Below the pieces are notes generated by a model. The model was not told the DNA's origin and searched no databases. It saw only the letters and a program-made list of their open reading frames with translations. A stretch of 64,000 bases of DNA from Cryptomeria japonica (Eukaryota > Streptophyta > Pinopsida > Cupressales > Cupressaceae), in NCBI RefSeq assembly GCF_030272615.1, contig NC_081414.1:233852733-233916732 (forward strand). Reading direction: 5' to 3'. A program made the translations under genes and the position numbers. Of this stretch, positions 1 through 14,266 are shown in pieces (position 1 is the first letter of the stretch; each line of letters starts with the position of its first letter).

Positions 1-3000
1 GGTAAAGAAGTTGTAGAAGAAAAAAGGACACCTGAACCAGACCCTATTATGCCTGAAGAACCTTTCCTTAAAGCAATCAAAGCCTTAGGAGGAAAATCCC
101 TAGAAGGGGTGCCACTTTTTTGTGGAAAAATGGAGCCTAAGGTAGTCCTGGAATGGATAGAGGGATTGGAGAATCACTTTAAATGTGATGGAATTAGTGA
201 GGCACAAAAGGTGAAGGTGGCCAAGTCTAGATTGAGAGGAGAAGAATTGACTTGGTGGAAATTTATCCAAGAAGAGAGGCAAAAAGAGGGCAAGAACCCC
301 ATAGCTACTTGGAAGGGCATATTAACCAAGGTGAAAGAGGCATACATCCCTGAAGATTATGAGATCTAGTTGTATAAGATGAGACAAAATTTGAGACAAA
401 GAGATTTGGAGGTGAGTAGCTACACTGAGGAATTTCAGAAGTTGTGTTTGAGATCCAAGGTGGTAGAGGATGAGAGCATCAAGGTAGCCAGATACTTGAA
501 TGTCTTGAGATGGAATATTCAAGAGGAGTTAAACTTGTTATGCCCCAATACCATGCATAAGTGCTATCAATTGGCACTGAAAGTGGAGGAAAAGAGAAAG
601 AAGAAATAAGAACAAAGCAATAGAGGCAGAGATAGGGGAAGAGATGGCAAAGGCTAGAGAGGTAGTTTTGGTGGAAGAAGTGTAGACCAAATATCCCAAG
701 GGGAATCTAAGTTGTTTGAGAAAAGTGGGGATTCCAATAGCAAGAGCAGCTATAGAGGAAGGGGATCTAGCAACTCTAGTAGAGGAAGGTCTAGTGGATT
801 AGGAAGAGGGTCCTATTTTGCCACCATGAAGTGCTACAATTGCCATCAACTTGGACACCCGGCCTATAGATTCCCTAAGAAGTCTTCTTCATCCTAAGGA
901 GGTGAGAGGAGAGTAAATTATGCTCAAGAGGATGCAGCAAACATGAAAGCATCAGAAATAAGTTTGGATTCAGAGGTTGGAGTAAACCTCATGATAAGGA
1001 GAGTCTTGATTAGATAACCGATTAGGGAGGAACCTAGCCAAAGGAGATCCTTGTTCATAATAAAATGTAAGATCATGGGAAAGGTATGTAGAGTGGTGGT
1101 GGATTCAAGATCCACAGACAACATAGTGTTAGAGGAAGCGGTGAGTAAGCTCAATTTGCCAAGAATACCACATAGTGATCTGTATAGAGTTGCATGGCTC
1201 AACAAGGGGCATCATGTTCTTGTAAATGAATAAACATGGGTGGAGTTCACTACAGGAGGCTATAAAGACAAAATCTTGTGTGATATCTTGCCCATGGATG
1301 CATGCCACCTACTCCTAGGTAGGCCATGGCAGTTTGACAGAAAGGAAATACATCATGGAGAGAAGAATGCTTATACCTTCCAAAAGGATGGAACCACCTA
1401 CAAAATCTAGTCCATAGGAGACCAAGTAGAGGGAATATCCAAAGGTCCTAATGTGCTGCTGGTTGGTGAGAAAGAGTTCATCAATACACTCAAGGAGGGA
1501 GAAGGAGTGGGGTTTGCCATTGTTGTGAAGCCAAAAGAGGACAACAAGGAGAATAAGGTGAGCATTCCCAAAGAAGTGCAGAAGGTCCTAAATCAGTTTG
1601 AGGACATCATTAGTGATGGAACACCAGCTACATTTCCTCCTCAACGTGCCATAAGTCATCAAATTGACTTTATACCCGAAGCTTCTTTGCCCAATAAGGC
1701 AGCTTATAAAATGACACTGGATCAGAACAAGGAGATAGCCAAGCAAATACAAGAACTCCTAGACAATGGACTAATCGGGAAGAGCATCAGCCCATGTGCA
1801 TTACCCACCATTTTGGCTCCAAAGAAGGGAGGTACTTGGAGACTTTGCACTGACTCTAGAGCCATAAACCGGATTACTATCAGATATAGATTTCCCATCC
1901 CAAGAATTGAAGACTTGATGGATTGTTTGAGAGGTGATGAATACTTCACCAAGATAGATCTCAACAGTGGTTACCACAAAAACAAAATAAAGGAGGGTGA
2001 TGAATGGAAGACAACCTTGAAGACAACATAAGGACTCTATGAATGGCTTGTTATGCCATTTGGACTCACAAATGCCCCTAGCACATTCATGAGACTCATG
2101 AATGAAGTCCTCAAGGATTAATTTGGTAAATTTATTGTTGTTTATTTAGATGACATCTTAATTTTTAGCAAGTATAAAGATGAACATCTTAAGCATATAG
2201 AAATTGTATTGAGAACACTATGTGATGAACAACTAACCATCAATTTGGAGAAATGTGAGTTTATGAAATAGGAGTTGTTGTATCTTAGGTTTGTAGTCTC
2301 AAGAGGTGATTTGAAGATGGATACCTCTAAGGTGGAAGCCATAATCAGTTGGCCCACACCTAGGACAGAAAGTGAAGTAAAAAATTTCCATGGTTTGGCT
2401 TAGTTTTATAGAAAGTTCATCAAAGGATTTAGTGAAATATGTGCACCCATGCTTGAGACAATCAAGGGAGAAATGAGAACTAATTTTGTTTGGACAAAGG
2501 AAGCATAAAGAGGTTTTGATCTCTTGAAGACAAAGGTGGCTACTCAACCGGTACTTATCCTACCAAGCTTTGACAAGCTCTTCACCATTGAATGCGATGC
2601 AAGCAACATAGCAATTGGAGCAGTTTTGAGTCAAGACAATAGACCGATTGCCTTCTTTAGTGAGAAACTCAATGATGCAAAGAAATGTTATTCCTTTTAT
2701 GATTTGGAATTGTATGCACTTGTCCAATCTCTTAGGAAATGGAGGCATTATTTGTTGCCTAAGAAATTTGTGGTTTACATTGATAATCAAGCTCTTAGCT
2801 TTCTTAATTCTCAAGAAAAGTTAAACCATAGGCATATTAAATGGGTAGAGTATTTGCAGTCATATACCTTTACCATTAAACACAAGAAAGGACAATGTAA
2901 TAAGGTATCTGATGCATTGAGTAGGAGGTTAATAATAGTGCAAGAAGTATAGCTTAAAAGCATTGGAGTGGAAAGTTTCAAGGAATTGTATGAAGAAGAT

Positions 3001-4443
3001 GAAGACTTTGTTGTTGCCTACAAGGTTTACCAAGGGTTTGGAAACCATTTTCATAGTGCATATGTAGATTACACCTTGCAAGATGGCCTTTTGTTCAAAG
3101 GAGGACATCTATGTGTGCCTAAAGGGTCTATGAGAGAAAACTTGATGCAAGAGAAGCATAATGGATGCTTGAGTGGACATTTTGGTTTGAACAAGACTTT
3201 GGAACTTGTCCAGAGGTTCTACTATATATATTGGCCTAAAATGCAAAGAGATATCAGAAGATATGTGGAGAAATGTGTGGTTTGCCAAAGAGCTAAGGGT
3301 ACATCTTCTAATGCTAGACTTCATCAGCCTTTACCTATTCCCAACTGGCCATGAGAGTGTGTGAGTATGGATTTTATTGTTGGTTTGCCTAAAACCAAAT
3401 CAGGTTTTGATAGCATCTATGTTGTGGTAGATAGGTTTAGTAAGATGGCTCATTTTATTTCATGCAAGGTCACTTATGATGCTAGCCACATTGCTCACTT
3501 GTTTTTCAAAGAGATGATTAGAATCCATGGTTTACCTATCAGCATTGTATCAGATAGGGATACAAAGTTTATTGGTCATTTTTGTAAAACATTGAGGCAA
3601 AGATTAGGTAATAATTTATCTTTTAGTTCAGCCTATCATCCCCAAATGGATGGCCAAACTGAGGTGGTCAATAGAGCACTTGAAAATCTACTTAGATGCC
3701 TAACAAAAGAGTATGGTCAAGCTTGGGATCAGAACATCCATCAAGATGAGTTTTCCTACAATGATAGTGTGAATAGGTCCATCGGTAAAAGCCCTTTTGA
3801 GGTGTTGTATGGCATTCATACTAGAGGAGTTTTGGAGCTTAGAGATGTGGGAAAGATGGGACAGCATAGTGGACAGGCTTTAGACATGGCTCAATCAATG
3901 CAAGAGGTTCATGAGCAGGTTAGGACAGCCCTATTGGACACTACTCAAAGGATCAAGGACAAAGTGGATGAGAAAAGAAAAGATATCCAATTTGTTGTTG
4001 ATGACATGGTGATGGTACATTTTAACAAGGCAAGACTTCAAAAAGATGTCCCTAGCAAGCTTCAGATGAGGAGGATAGGTCCTTGCAAAGTTTTGGCCAA
4101 GTATGGCAATAATGCATACAAGGTAGACTTACCCGGTGATATGGATTTGTCAGCCATTTTCAATGTGGTAGATTTGGTGTAGTATAAGGGAACACTTCTA
4201 GAAGAAGATAACTAAGTTTTAGAGGTCTCTCCAGCACTTCCAGACCTGCCACCAACTGCACCCATTCCCCAAGCCGAGAAGGTGTTGGATTTTAGAGTTT
4301 TGAAGAAAACAAGGCATACCCCCTACATGGAGCACTTGGTCAAGTGGAAACACCTTCCAGCATCAAAGGCTACTTGGATACTTGAGACAGACTTCTCTAA
4401 GCATGTAATTTCACTTTCTTTGTTGCCTCAAGGAGTCACTTGA
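1..4443 (+). pseudogene. Gypsy-A gag-pol polyprotein pseudogene
   Basis: One reading frame (frame of base 1) can be followed from the window edge to a stop at 4441 with no frameshift, but with about 16 in-frame stops (for example 367, 607, 895, 1231, 2029, 2119, 2269, 2401, 2506, 2950, 3352, 4180, 4213). Visible in order: gag (1-900) ending in a CCHC knuckle whose last Cys is Phe (CYNCHQLGHPAYRF, about 829-870); protease with the DSG motif changed to DSR (about 1099-1110); reverse transcriptase with the YLDDIL box near 2145; RNase H with the ECDAS...YIDNQALS signature (2590-2800); an HHCC zinc-binding region (3160-3290); integrase core with MDFI...SDRDTKF...DGQTEVVNR (3367-3680); and a chromodomain-like tail (MEHLVKWKHLPASKATW, about 4327-4380). 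Family roles are established: gag packages RNA, pol copies and integrates it. The key protease and knuckle residues are lost. Confidence 0.88.
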
Positions 4444-4462
4444 CTTCTTTTCTTTGGGGGAG

Positions 4463-5250
4463 TATGGAGCAGGAGCACCTAGTTTTGAGTACAACTTCTT
4501 CATTTTGGTCTATTTGTTCATATTTTGGTTTGAGATGGTGAATAAGAGTCTTCTCTTAGGTCCTCATATGTTTTTGAAATGTTTTCGTAGGTTGAATGTC
4601 CTCAGGACAATGCATTTGCTCAATTTTGGCTTGTAAGCCTAAAATGGCATAATCTTGCATTTTGATGTAAAATGTCTTGAATAGCCTTGTTTAGAATTGG
4701 GACATGTTAATGTAATGGTCCATAGTTATCCTAGATGGTTTGGAGAAGAAAACAAAGCATGTAAGGCAAAAATGCACTTTTTGGCAAAAGTTGTCAAAGT
4801 TGCTTGACAACTTTTTGCAACGTTGAGCAGCTTTTTGTATTTTTTAGCAAAGGGTTGGTTAGGAAACCGATGGAGAGTTAGTTAGGCCAAAAATGGCATA
4901 TCAATTCCCTGAGAATGAATGTAATGAGGTTTTTGAACGCCTGGAGTAGATTGGAATACAAATTGGAGACCATTTTTTAGTTTTACCTTGTATTTTTCAA
5001 GAATTAGAGCAGCAGTTCTTACTTAATGGATTGATTGCATTTCTGTTCTTTGCTTGTCATTTTGTAAATGTTCTTGTAGTTCTTAGAAAGCATTTTTGTT
5101 AGTTTTATTGTAGGTTTGAATTGAGTTTTCAATTTTGCAAGCTCTAGGCTTGAGTAAGGGTTTGAGAGGCCCAAACATGGTTCCAACTTGAAGTCCTTTG
5201 AGTTCTTCTCAATAACCCTTGGGACTCGAGCCATGGAACCTTTGTGAAAT
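4463..5250 (+). repeat. 3' LTR of Gypsy-A (right end uncertain)
   Basis: It starts directly after the purine run TTTGGGGGAG. The first bases (TATGGAGCAGGAGCACC) resemble the TGATG(T/C)AGGAGCACC start of the Gypsy-B LTRs at 52025 and 62845, so the original TG terminus has probably lost bases here. No coding potential. The 3' end was not recognised; 5250 is a guess, and the LTR could run to about 5500. Confidence 0.45.
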
Positions 5251-6104
5251 TTACATATCCTTTATTTTCCTTTGGAGGTCATTGAATTTCCAATGACCAT
5301 CATTTCCTAGGTGAACTCAATCATAGCCCAGTTAGGAAATGAATGAGATTATGCAAGTGTTTGTAGGAATGAGAAGGGTTGGAGTTGCGAAGTGATTGGA
5401 ATGAACAAGTGAGGTGTGGAAGAGCATATGTGTGAGGTTGGAGGTGTGGAAGATCAAGGAAGACACCTAACCCATGGAAAAATACCAAAACAAGCCTAAA
5501 ACCCTCTAAAACAAGCATTTCTCAAGTTTCGTACCTGTACGATCAGACTAAGATTCCTCACTTCATAAATTAGAAATTACTCCCAAAAGGATTTCCTGAT
5601 CATCAAAGAGTTTGTGCGGGTCTCTGGGGAAATTGTGAGAAAATCCACAAAAACTGGTTAGGTAGGGCTAATTGGGGCTCTAGGGATACAAGGCCTAGAA
5701 ACTAGGAAAAGGAAGGAGCGACGGGAAAAAGAACCAAACCCCTAATCAAAACCAATTGAACACTCTCAGAAAATATCAAGAACACTTACTTCAACCTCTG
5801 CAAACATTTATTAAGAGCTTGAGAGTGGAAGGTTGGATTTACTTCTGTGAATCTCAACCATGCCTGAGCAATCAGTGAACACATCTTGATTGGGAGCACT
5901 CCTAGAGAGTTGAGGTGCTTAAATTGATTAGCAGACCAAATGAACAAAGAAGGGAGCCCACTAGTACAACATTCGACTACCCTTAGACAAGGAATTAACT
6001 TTCTTTGATTTTACCTCCCCATCACTATGGATATCGGTGTAACCCCCAGGTTTGGTAAGAACCTACAAGCAGTTCGCAGAAGCTTTTTTTCTTACTGATT
6101 TTGG
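5250..6104. other. Unassigned non-coding sequence
   Basis: Between Gypsy-A and the nested solo LTRs I see no coding frame of interest, no terminal repeat and no tandem array. It may hold the rest of the Gypsy-A LTR and older flanking sequence. Confidence 0.4.
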
Positions 6105-6138
6105 TGAGACAGTTGGTAAGTATCGGCACCATGATAGG

Positions 6139-6921
6139 TGTATATGGTGAAAATGGATAACAATAATAGTGATATTGAAAGGCTAAATGAATTCAACCAC
6201 AAAAACCCTAGCCTAACAACAACAAAGATCCACCATAACATATGAAGATTACCTAAGACAATGCAAATCAAACGAAATCACAAAGATTATACCTTCACAT
6301 GTCCAATAGGGTTTTGATCTCCATTCTTCCTATCTCCATTGATCTTGCTTGATATATTTGCTCTCAGATTTTATGTGCACAAGAGCTCAACAAAGAACGG
6401 AATGTGGTTGCAAGTAGGATCGTAGTGTAGTCAATTGCATAAATTGATTCATTAGGATAAAAATGATTAGGGTTTGGTAATGAAGGAAGCATCTCCTTAT
6501 ATAGAAGACACTATATGAAATGGAGGGATAAGATTGAGAGGTGTAAAAGGAGGTCGGCTATGATTAGAGGGTGGGTAAAAGAAATAATAAAATAATGAAA
6601 GGGGTAGGTAGTGTATGAATTAAGAGATGAATGACATGTGTCATAGGTAGAAAAGGCTAATGAATTAATTAAATAAATAAAGATTTATTTAATTAATAGA
6701 AGAAATGAGATCAATTAAATAAATAAGATATTTATTTAATTTAGGAAAAGGATAATTTAAATAAATAAATATATTTATTTAAATGAGAAATAAGGCTAGA
6801 AGAAGATAAATGAATTAATTAAATAAATAAATATTTATTTAATTAATAGAAGAATTAGGCTTAGATAATTAAATAAATAAAATATTTATTTAATTAGACA
6901 TGACAATTTTGGGTGTCTACA
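6139..6921 (-). mobile_element. Inner solo LTR with perfect 5-bp TSD
   Basis: Flanked by ATAGG at 6134-6138 and 6922-6926. On the minus strand it starts TGTAGACACCCAAAATTG and ends ATACA (TG...CA). A TATA box on the minus strand (TATATAAG, plus positions 6496-6503) gives the orientation. Its start and AT-rich interior resemble the solo LTR at 36505-37986, so the two probably belong to related families. Confidence 0.8.
6655..6897. repeat. Cluster of AT-rich palindromes inside the inner LTR
   Basis: Five near-copies of a palindromic block of the type AATTAAATAAATA...TATTTATTTAATT follow one another, separated by short GA-rich spacers. Each can fold on itself. It belongs to the U3 region of the minus-strand LTR; a comparable AT-rich block sits at 36560-36780 in the related LTR. 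Confidence 0.7.
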
Positions 6922-7974
6922 ATAGGATTTTAGGGAGACATGAGATTTCGGTGAGAGACTCCAAGCTGATAGCCGAAGTTGTGGTTCCTACTAATGAAAG
7001 TCACATCGGTGAGATGTAGCTGAGTCTTGGCAAAGTAAAGGTTTTTAGTATGACTTTTGAGTTGAATTCGACTCTTCAAGCTGGTAGTGGAAGTTCCTTT
7101 CCTTGGTGATAAGACCATTTTGGTAGAGTGGTGTTTAGTCTTGGAGATGAGCAATTACTTTCGGTGAGACTTCGATGTTCAGTAAGACATTTCAAGGAAG
7201 AAGTCGAAGTCATAGTCCATCCCGAAAAGCCAATATCCAATATTGACTAGATAGAAGGGTTGTCTGGGCAACACAGTTGATTTCGATGACACAATGGAGA
7301 TCGATAAGAGATTTCTAAGGCATTATCCGAGCAACAACTCTTGTCGATATCACATGAGAATTAATGGGGATGATGATGGACTGTTTTGACTCACTAAGTT
7401 GTCTATTGATGATTCGTCCAAGTTGGAGGATTGGGAATTCATTGTGAGTTCTCTGTGTCTCTTCATTAGCGGTTGGAACCATGGAAACCAAATCAAACCG
7501 TTCCTGAGCGGAGATAAAAATAGTCTGTAGATGTTGATTAGTTAGATGGTTGTTGGTCGATTGGTGATTATGTTAGATGTTGAATGTAATTGATTCTAGA
7601 ACAATTTTTGAGATTGTGATCTATTGATTGAATACAATCAGTTGCTTGTATTGATACTTGAACAGAGACTAGATCAAAGCATGAAAACTGTATCTACTAG
7701 ATCAAAGCATGAAAACTGTATCTTGTATGTAATTTTCAAACTATTGTAATACAAGTGTTTTGCTTTGGTGTGTGGGTCTTTCACCCGTAAGGGTTTTCCC
7801 ACGTGAAATCCGGTATTCTCTGTGATTGTGTATCTTTGTTGTCTACTCTGTTATTTCATTGTTGTGCATCTAAGTGTCTGTAATTGGAATTGAAATACAT
7901 CCCTGTTTCTCTCCTCAAAGAATTTAACATTTGGAAGGTGTTTTCTGCAGTCTGCTTTCCTTACATGTCTATCG

Positions 7975-9000
7975 ATCAATAACATCTATTATTAGCTATT
8001 AATAATTTCATAAAAGAGATCTTTGATGATTTTATGAAATGGAAATACTTTGAAACCCTCTATAAAGTATATCAATATAAATGATTATTTCAAACAATAT
8101 CCAACTATAATACAATTATAAAATTTTCTTTGAAGATATGTATCTTCTCAATAACACTATAATTAGTTAAAAATAACTCGTCCTTGAAATATGTTATTAC
8201 AAACATCTCCTTGCTAATGTGTTTCACATCACTTCTAAACACATTTATATTATAGCATATATCAAACAACTGGTACATTAAATTTCAATGAATTGAAAAT
8301 TAAAGATTGTACTCTTCTTTGAATGGAAACAATCCTCAACTTTGACAAGGAAATTCTGAGCTCTCTACAGTCCAGCTGTGTTCTTGGTTTTTTTATGGAA
8401 GTTAATATTAATGAGCATGACTGTGACCATTAGGACAATCGTGAATGTGAGACAAATTAATGGGAGACTTTAAACAACTAAAACTTAGCATCTACTTCCT
8501 TTACAAACACGATTCCATGATTGCAACTATGTTTAACCTTTCAAAGATGCCTGTTAAATTTACTGCATAAGACAGAAAAATACAGTTGCCTGGAGATGTC
8601 TTTTCTGATGGACCTTGTGTATGAAATATTTGTCTTGTTAATGATATTGGGTGGAGTAATTTCAAATACATGTTTCGTTATAATTGAAGTGGAGATGCAG
8701 ACTGGTGTGGAAATCGCTCTCATTCAGATGTCTTGATCAACACAAGGTTTCATTTAGAAGAGGATTCAATGGACGAGAGACAAGATGATGAGCGTAAGAG
8801 AAAACAAACAACGTATATTTCAAAACACCACCTAACCACTACTTTCACAGAGTTTTCCTAACAACAGATTCCTTGAAAGTGATATTACGCTCTAATAGTC
8901 ACCAAGATTTCAAAGGAAAATGGTGAAAGGTGTTCCAAAATAAATGACTTACTATCACCATTTATTATGCGTGAGGTGTAAATTTGGTATAAGGGTAGTT
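7975..9000. repeat. Dispersed repeat R, copy 1
   Basis: Matches 19905-22060 in the same order and orientation, for example the stretch around 8340-8500 against 21590-21740 (both with GAGCTCTCTACA and GTGAGACAAATTAATGG) and 8030-8155 against 19975-20095. Copy 2 carries an extra 846-bp insertion that is absent here. No long open frame, so the type of repeat is unknown; it could be a segmental duplication or two copies of a non-coding element. Confidence 0.7.
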
Positions 9001-9129
9001 AGATAATATGGTGGATTGATGTGGCAACAATTTCTATAAGTTTTTCTTGAATAGCAAACGTCTCTACAGTTGGTGGAGGAGGTGAGGTTGGTAGTGACAG
9101 TCTAGGTGGGTGTGATGATGGCATTTAGG

Positions 9130-10990
9130 GGTCAAACATGATAGTTAAGGTAAACGATGATGTTTTCATTGAAGTTTTGGACATCTCATTTGACCCAGTT
9201 GTCTCTTGCAAGTGGATGGTCCTAGGTGATAAGATTGTTGGTGGGAGCCTCAAGGCTTCTATATATAGTTTTAAGGAGCCTATTTCTACCAAGGGTTAGG
9301 CAATGGGCCTTCTGCCTTCAAGGGTTAGTTCTCAAATCTCCTCTCGGCAAATGAGTCATGGCCCAAGAGGTGGGCTTCTTTCTTTGGATCGAAACCAAAA
9401 GGAAAAAGATTTTTCTCATTGGTTGAGGCATCCACTGACCCTTGTTCTAGAGAGTTATCCATTTTTATTTTTTTTGGTAAGATTGTTGATAAGAGTGGCT
9501 CTAAAATGGAATTGACTATGGTTGGACAATTTGTCAGTCCAAGATTGAACATCAAAATGCTTAGAGCCTAGGTTGGCAAGAGATGGAGGATAAAAGATTA
9601 GCTAGAGGTAATGGCTCTTCCTAAAGGCTTTTTATCATTTTCCTTTCACATGTGAGGAGGATCTTTGTAATATCCTTGGTGGGGGTATATGGTTGATTAG
9701 TAAATCATCCTTATCCGTCAAGCGATGGGACTTGGATTTGATATAGGCTCATGATTCTTTAATACAACTCTGGTATGGATTTGTTTGCCTAGTCTTCTCA
9801 TGGAATATTGGGATAAATAATTCTTCAAATGGGTTGTCATTTCCTTTGGTCAACTTGTTTCCATTGATATGATGACCTTCTCTAGAAAATAGATGGTCTT
9901 TTCCATGTTTTTTGTTTCGATGGAATAGAATACTAACCTCTCATCTTCCATTAATATGAAATCAAAGCTTAGGGAATGGAAGCAAATAGTGGAATATGAT
10001 TTTATTCCTTTTGCCTACTTTAAATGGAAAAAACGGGACACTAACCAAAACAACACCCATCCTAGTTAGGTAAATTGGTTAAGAAAATTTGGAAGGAGAA
10101 GAGCTTAGAGATTTTATTGAAATTAAATCTAGCTTGTGGTATACTAGAGCTTGATTCCATTGTAAATCCTCATGAAGCCTTCACATTCAACAAGTCAACT
10201 AGGCAAAACTTTGGGTGACCATCTTAGTTAAATTTCTTATCTAATGATGAGATACAGTTGTGTTCAAAACTTTAGATTCATCCCTTTGAGTCCTAGGAAA
10301 GTCCTCTTGAATCAAAGGATAATTTGTTCCCCTATTTTTTCGTGGGAACATTATTATAGACACAACATAGATATCGATAGAGGCCTTGATGGAAACCCAA
10401 GACCCTCTCGGCATCATACTAGGTTTAGAAAAATTATGTTTTGATTTTGTATTTAGCATTGATCAGGAAAAGGAGTGTGTGTCTCTAATCCTCCCTAAAA
10501 GTGAGATATCAATGGAGAAAGGCCATGATAACAACAAGCTAGAAAAGTAGAAAGGATAACCTTCTCCAAGGGAGAGAGAAAATAGAACAAATCATTTCTT
10601 CCTCCTAGAGGGCCTATTAAGATCCAAATGAGAAGCAAGAAAAATGCAAATTGTGGGTTAGATTTGAAGGCCTCAAGCCACGTCACAAGCAAAGCTTCAA
10701 CAGAATGAGATGGTAAAAGAGATGTAGATAATGGGCTTCAAAATACTATCTTGGATATGTGCTCCAATAGTAATCCATAATTTAAATGATGGGGGACACA
10801 ACATAAGAATGACCTACCCATTAACCTTATTTGGGAATCGTAGTGTAGTAAATTGTATTTCTTTACAATTTCACACCCACTTTGGACTCACTTTAGTGGT
10901 TGTGCCTAATGTTCTTGATTCATGTCTGGTTGTGCTCTATTTTGGGACTATTTTTAATAGCTTGGTGCAATCCCCTACTCAATGACCCTT
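9130..10990 (+). pseudogene. LINE ORF1-like (DUF4283-type gag) relic
   Basis: Reading across stops, 9640-9830 gives a frame with FPFTCEEDLCNILGGGIWLI, followed by KRWDLDL and a WYGFVCLVFSWNIG-like stretch. That is the layout of the DUF4283 domain in plant LINE ORF1 proteins, which bind the element's RNA. Upstream, 9140-9290 (a VDPVVSCKW-like stretch) and downstream, about 9960-10060 and 10460-10760, look like further pieces of the same protein. Many stops and probable indels break it. No reverse transcriptase follows; the LINE tail at 17.6-19.6 kb could be from the same or another copy. Confidence 0.5.
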
Positions 10991-11573
10991 CTTCTAGACT
11001 AGACTAATGGGTCTAGAGCATCTAACACCTCTGTCAAAGCAATTTAGTCCCAATTTGAAATTACAATAGTCATCTTTACAAGTAGTGAGAAAGTGCTCCT
11101 TGATGTAGCCTTCCTTGATAGGTAGATCTAAAAATGTCTAGGTTGCATATAAATATAGCTTTCTCTCTTATTTTAACTTGAACCAACATGATCAATATTT
11201 CTATGAGAACTCAATCAAGCATATTCAAGGCAATTGAGCACAAATATGCAATCAAGGATTCAAGCTTTCAAGTTTCAGCAATTATAATCAATTTTTATGT
11301 GTTCCACCATGATCAAGGCATGCAATAACATCAATCAATCAACTTCATGATTTTGTTTGAGACTTCAAGCCATATATTTCATATCAAAGGTACAACATTT
11401 ATCATTTCAAGAATTTCCATTAAAGTTTTACCCTCTATCCTCCTTGACGATAAGCTTTCTTTTTATTAAACATTGTTGTAGTGGAGGTGCAAAGACCAAC
11501 ATAGTGTTTCTCTTAGGTAGGCCCCTATAAAGAATAATAGTTTCCCCCTTTTGGTGTTTCTAGGTTTAGATCC
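10990..11573. other. Unassigned non-coding sequence
   Basis: AT-rich, with no recognisable coding or repeat structure. Its last bases (GATCC at 11569-11573) are the left target-site copy of the element that follows. Confidence 0.4.
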
Positions 11574-12907
<1,334 letters not shown>

Positions 12908-13051
12908 GATTGGCAACTCTGCTAGGGAAGAATTATTAAGACTTTGTTGTGGGAGATAACTCAGAAGAAAGAAATAAGTTATGTCCTCTATGAAAGAGGT
13001 GGCGACTCTATAAAAAAAAAAATTAAATGAAAAAGATCAGTAGCATTTAGT

Positions 13052-14266
13052 ATGTTTCAATATCCATATTTTTATGAAGAAGCATCTTCAGAAAAGAAAT
13101 ATGCACAATGGTAACCACAGCCACAAAGAGACAGGAATATTCCAAGAAGATTTAAGCCACTGGATTTCGGTAACATCCCTGAATATCCATATGCATTTCC
13201 CTATGAGATGAAGATCTATATGCCGAGGTTCCATGGAGATGAAAGGGAATCACCAATTGGGCATCTAAAATCATTTTATTGGTTTATTGAGACTTTCAAA
13301 ATCTAGTCAGAAGAAACGACCATGAAATGGTTTGTGCTAACATTGGAGGATGTTGCAGAGCAGTCATTCAGCTTGTTACCCCCACAAAGTATCTCATCAT
13401 GGGAAGAACTTGAGTGGTGGTTCATGGAATAATTCTACGGTGTAATCAAGGACAACACTTTAGCCACTAGCCCTTCAATTGGTTCTCTATACCAAAATCA
13501 GATTCAATCGGATTATGACTGTGGCAATGCACTCTACAACATAAGAAGAAAGGAAGGTGAATCTATAGAAAAATTGATTGGCAAAATAATGGTGACTTAT
13601 TTTCAAATGCCTGATAATATACAACTTAATGCAGCTATACTGGAGGAATTGATTGTGAGAGAATGTGGGCCTGACAGTTTGGAATCAACATGTTCAATTT
13701 TTGAAGAGTTGAGTAAAAAACTACATGCTATGTATTAGAAGAGTAACATCAAAACAAGAGATGAACATGAAGATGATTGTTCAGAAGAACTACATATCCC
13801 TTTGGAAGAACCATCCGATGAAGAATCAGTTGATGATGTTTGTGAGTACAAATCAGACCCTGAAGAAATTGTTGCTAACATTGATGAAGAATATTGTACC
13901 AGACATGAGGAAAGTGAATCCATACCTGAGTACCTTGATGATACAATTGATAAAGAAGAGGTATGCAAATTTGAAAATGGCTTTCAAATATTTTCAAACC
14001 CCTTATGTGATGAAGTGATAGAGGAAAATCATATTCCCTATTGCCATGGTATGTGTGAAAAGGAATTTTATGTATTCTCAAATCCTTTATATGATGAGGA
14101 AGAAATATTTTCAAGTAATGCATTTTCTACTAAGATAGAATCACCTCCACCAAATGAACACGCTATAGCATCACTATTGCATGAAGAATTGGGAAATGTT
14201 TTAGAAGCAATAAATGGCATGGCTGATTGGGATAGTACCAAGATGAATTATCATGATGTTTTTTAA
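13052..14266 (+). pseudogene. Retrotransposon gag-like protein, four in-frame stops
   Basis: From ATG at 13052 to the stop at 14264 the frame is kept, with four internal stops (TAA near 13109, TAG near 13304, TAA near 13430, TAG near 13736) and no frameshift. The N-terminal half (about 13210-13450) reads as a plant retrotransposon gag core: MPRFHGDERESPIGHLKSF, then KWFVLTLEDVAEQSF and SISSWEELEWWF. The C-terminal part (13800-14266) is acidic, with repeated NPL-containing blocks (FSNPLCDEV, FSNPLYDEE) and no zinc knuckle. Capsid-like gag is the only product of this element class; it would assemble particles for an enzyme-supplying partner. Function of the acidic tail is unknown. Confidence 0.7.

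Larger units (their letters stand above)
1..5250 (+). mobile_element. Gypsy-A: 3' part of a Ty3/Gypsy (chromovirus-like) retrotransposon
   Basis: The window opens inside gag; the 5' LTR, primer-binding site and gag start lie off the left edge. Domain order is gag, zinc knuckle, protease, reverse transcriptase, RNase H, integrase, chromodomain-like tail, then a polypurine tract (about 4453-4462) and the 3' LTR. Integrase after RNase H defines Ty3/Gypsy, and the C-terminal chromodomain-like segment suggests a chromovirus. The right boundary is uncertain because I could not find the LTR end or test a TSD without the left flank. The copy is dead because of many stop codons. Confidence 0.85.
6105..7929. 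mobile_element. Outer solo LTR, interrupted by an inner solo LTR
   Basis: It begins TGAGACAGTTGG at 6105 and ends TTTAACA at 7929, with TTTGG on both sides (6100-6104 and 7930-7934). That is the TG...CA plus 5-bp TSD expected of an LTR left after recombination removed the body. Removing the inner element (6139-6921 plus one TSD copy) leaves about 1.04 kb, a normal LTR length. The 7.5-7.93 kb part reads like Copia LTR sequence. No coding sequence. A 5-bp match can arise by chance, hence the moderate confidence. Confidence 0.6.
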
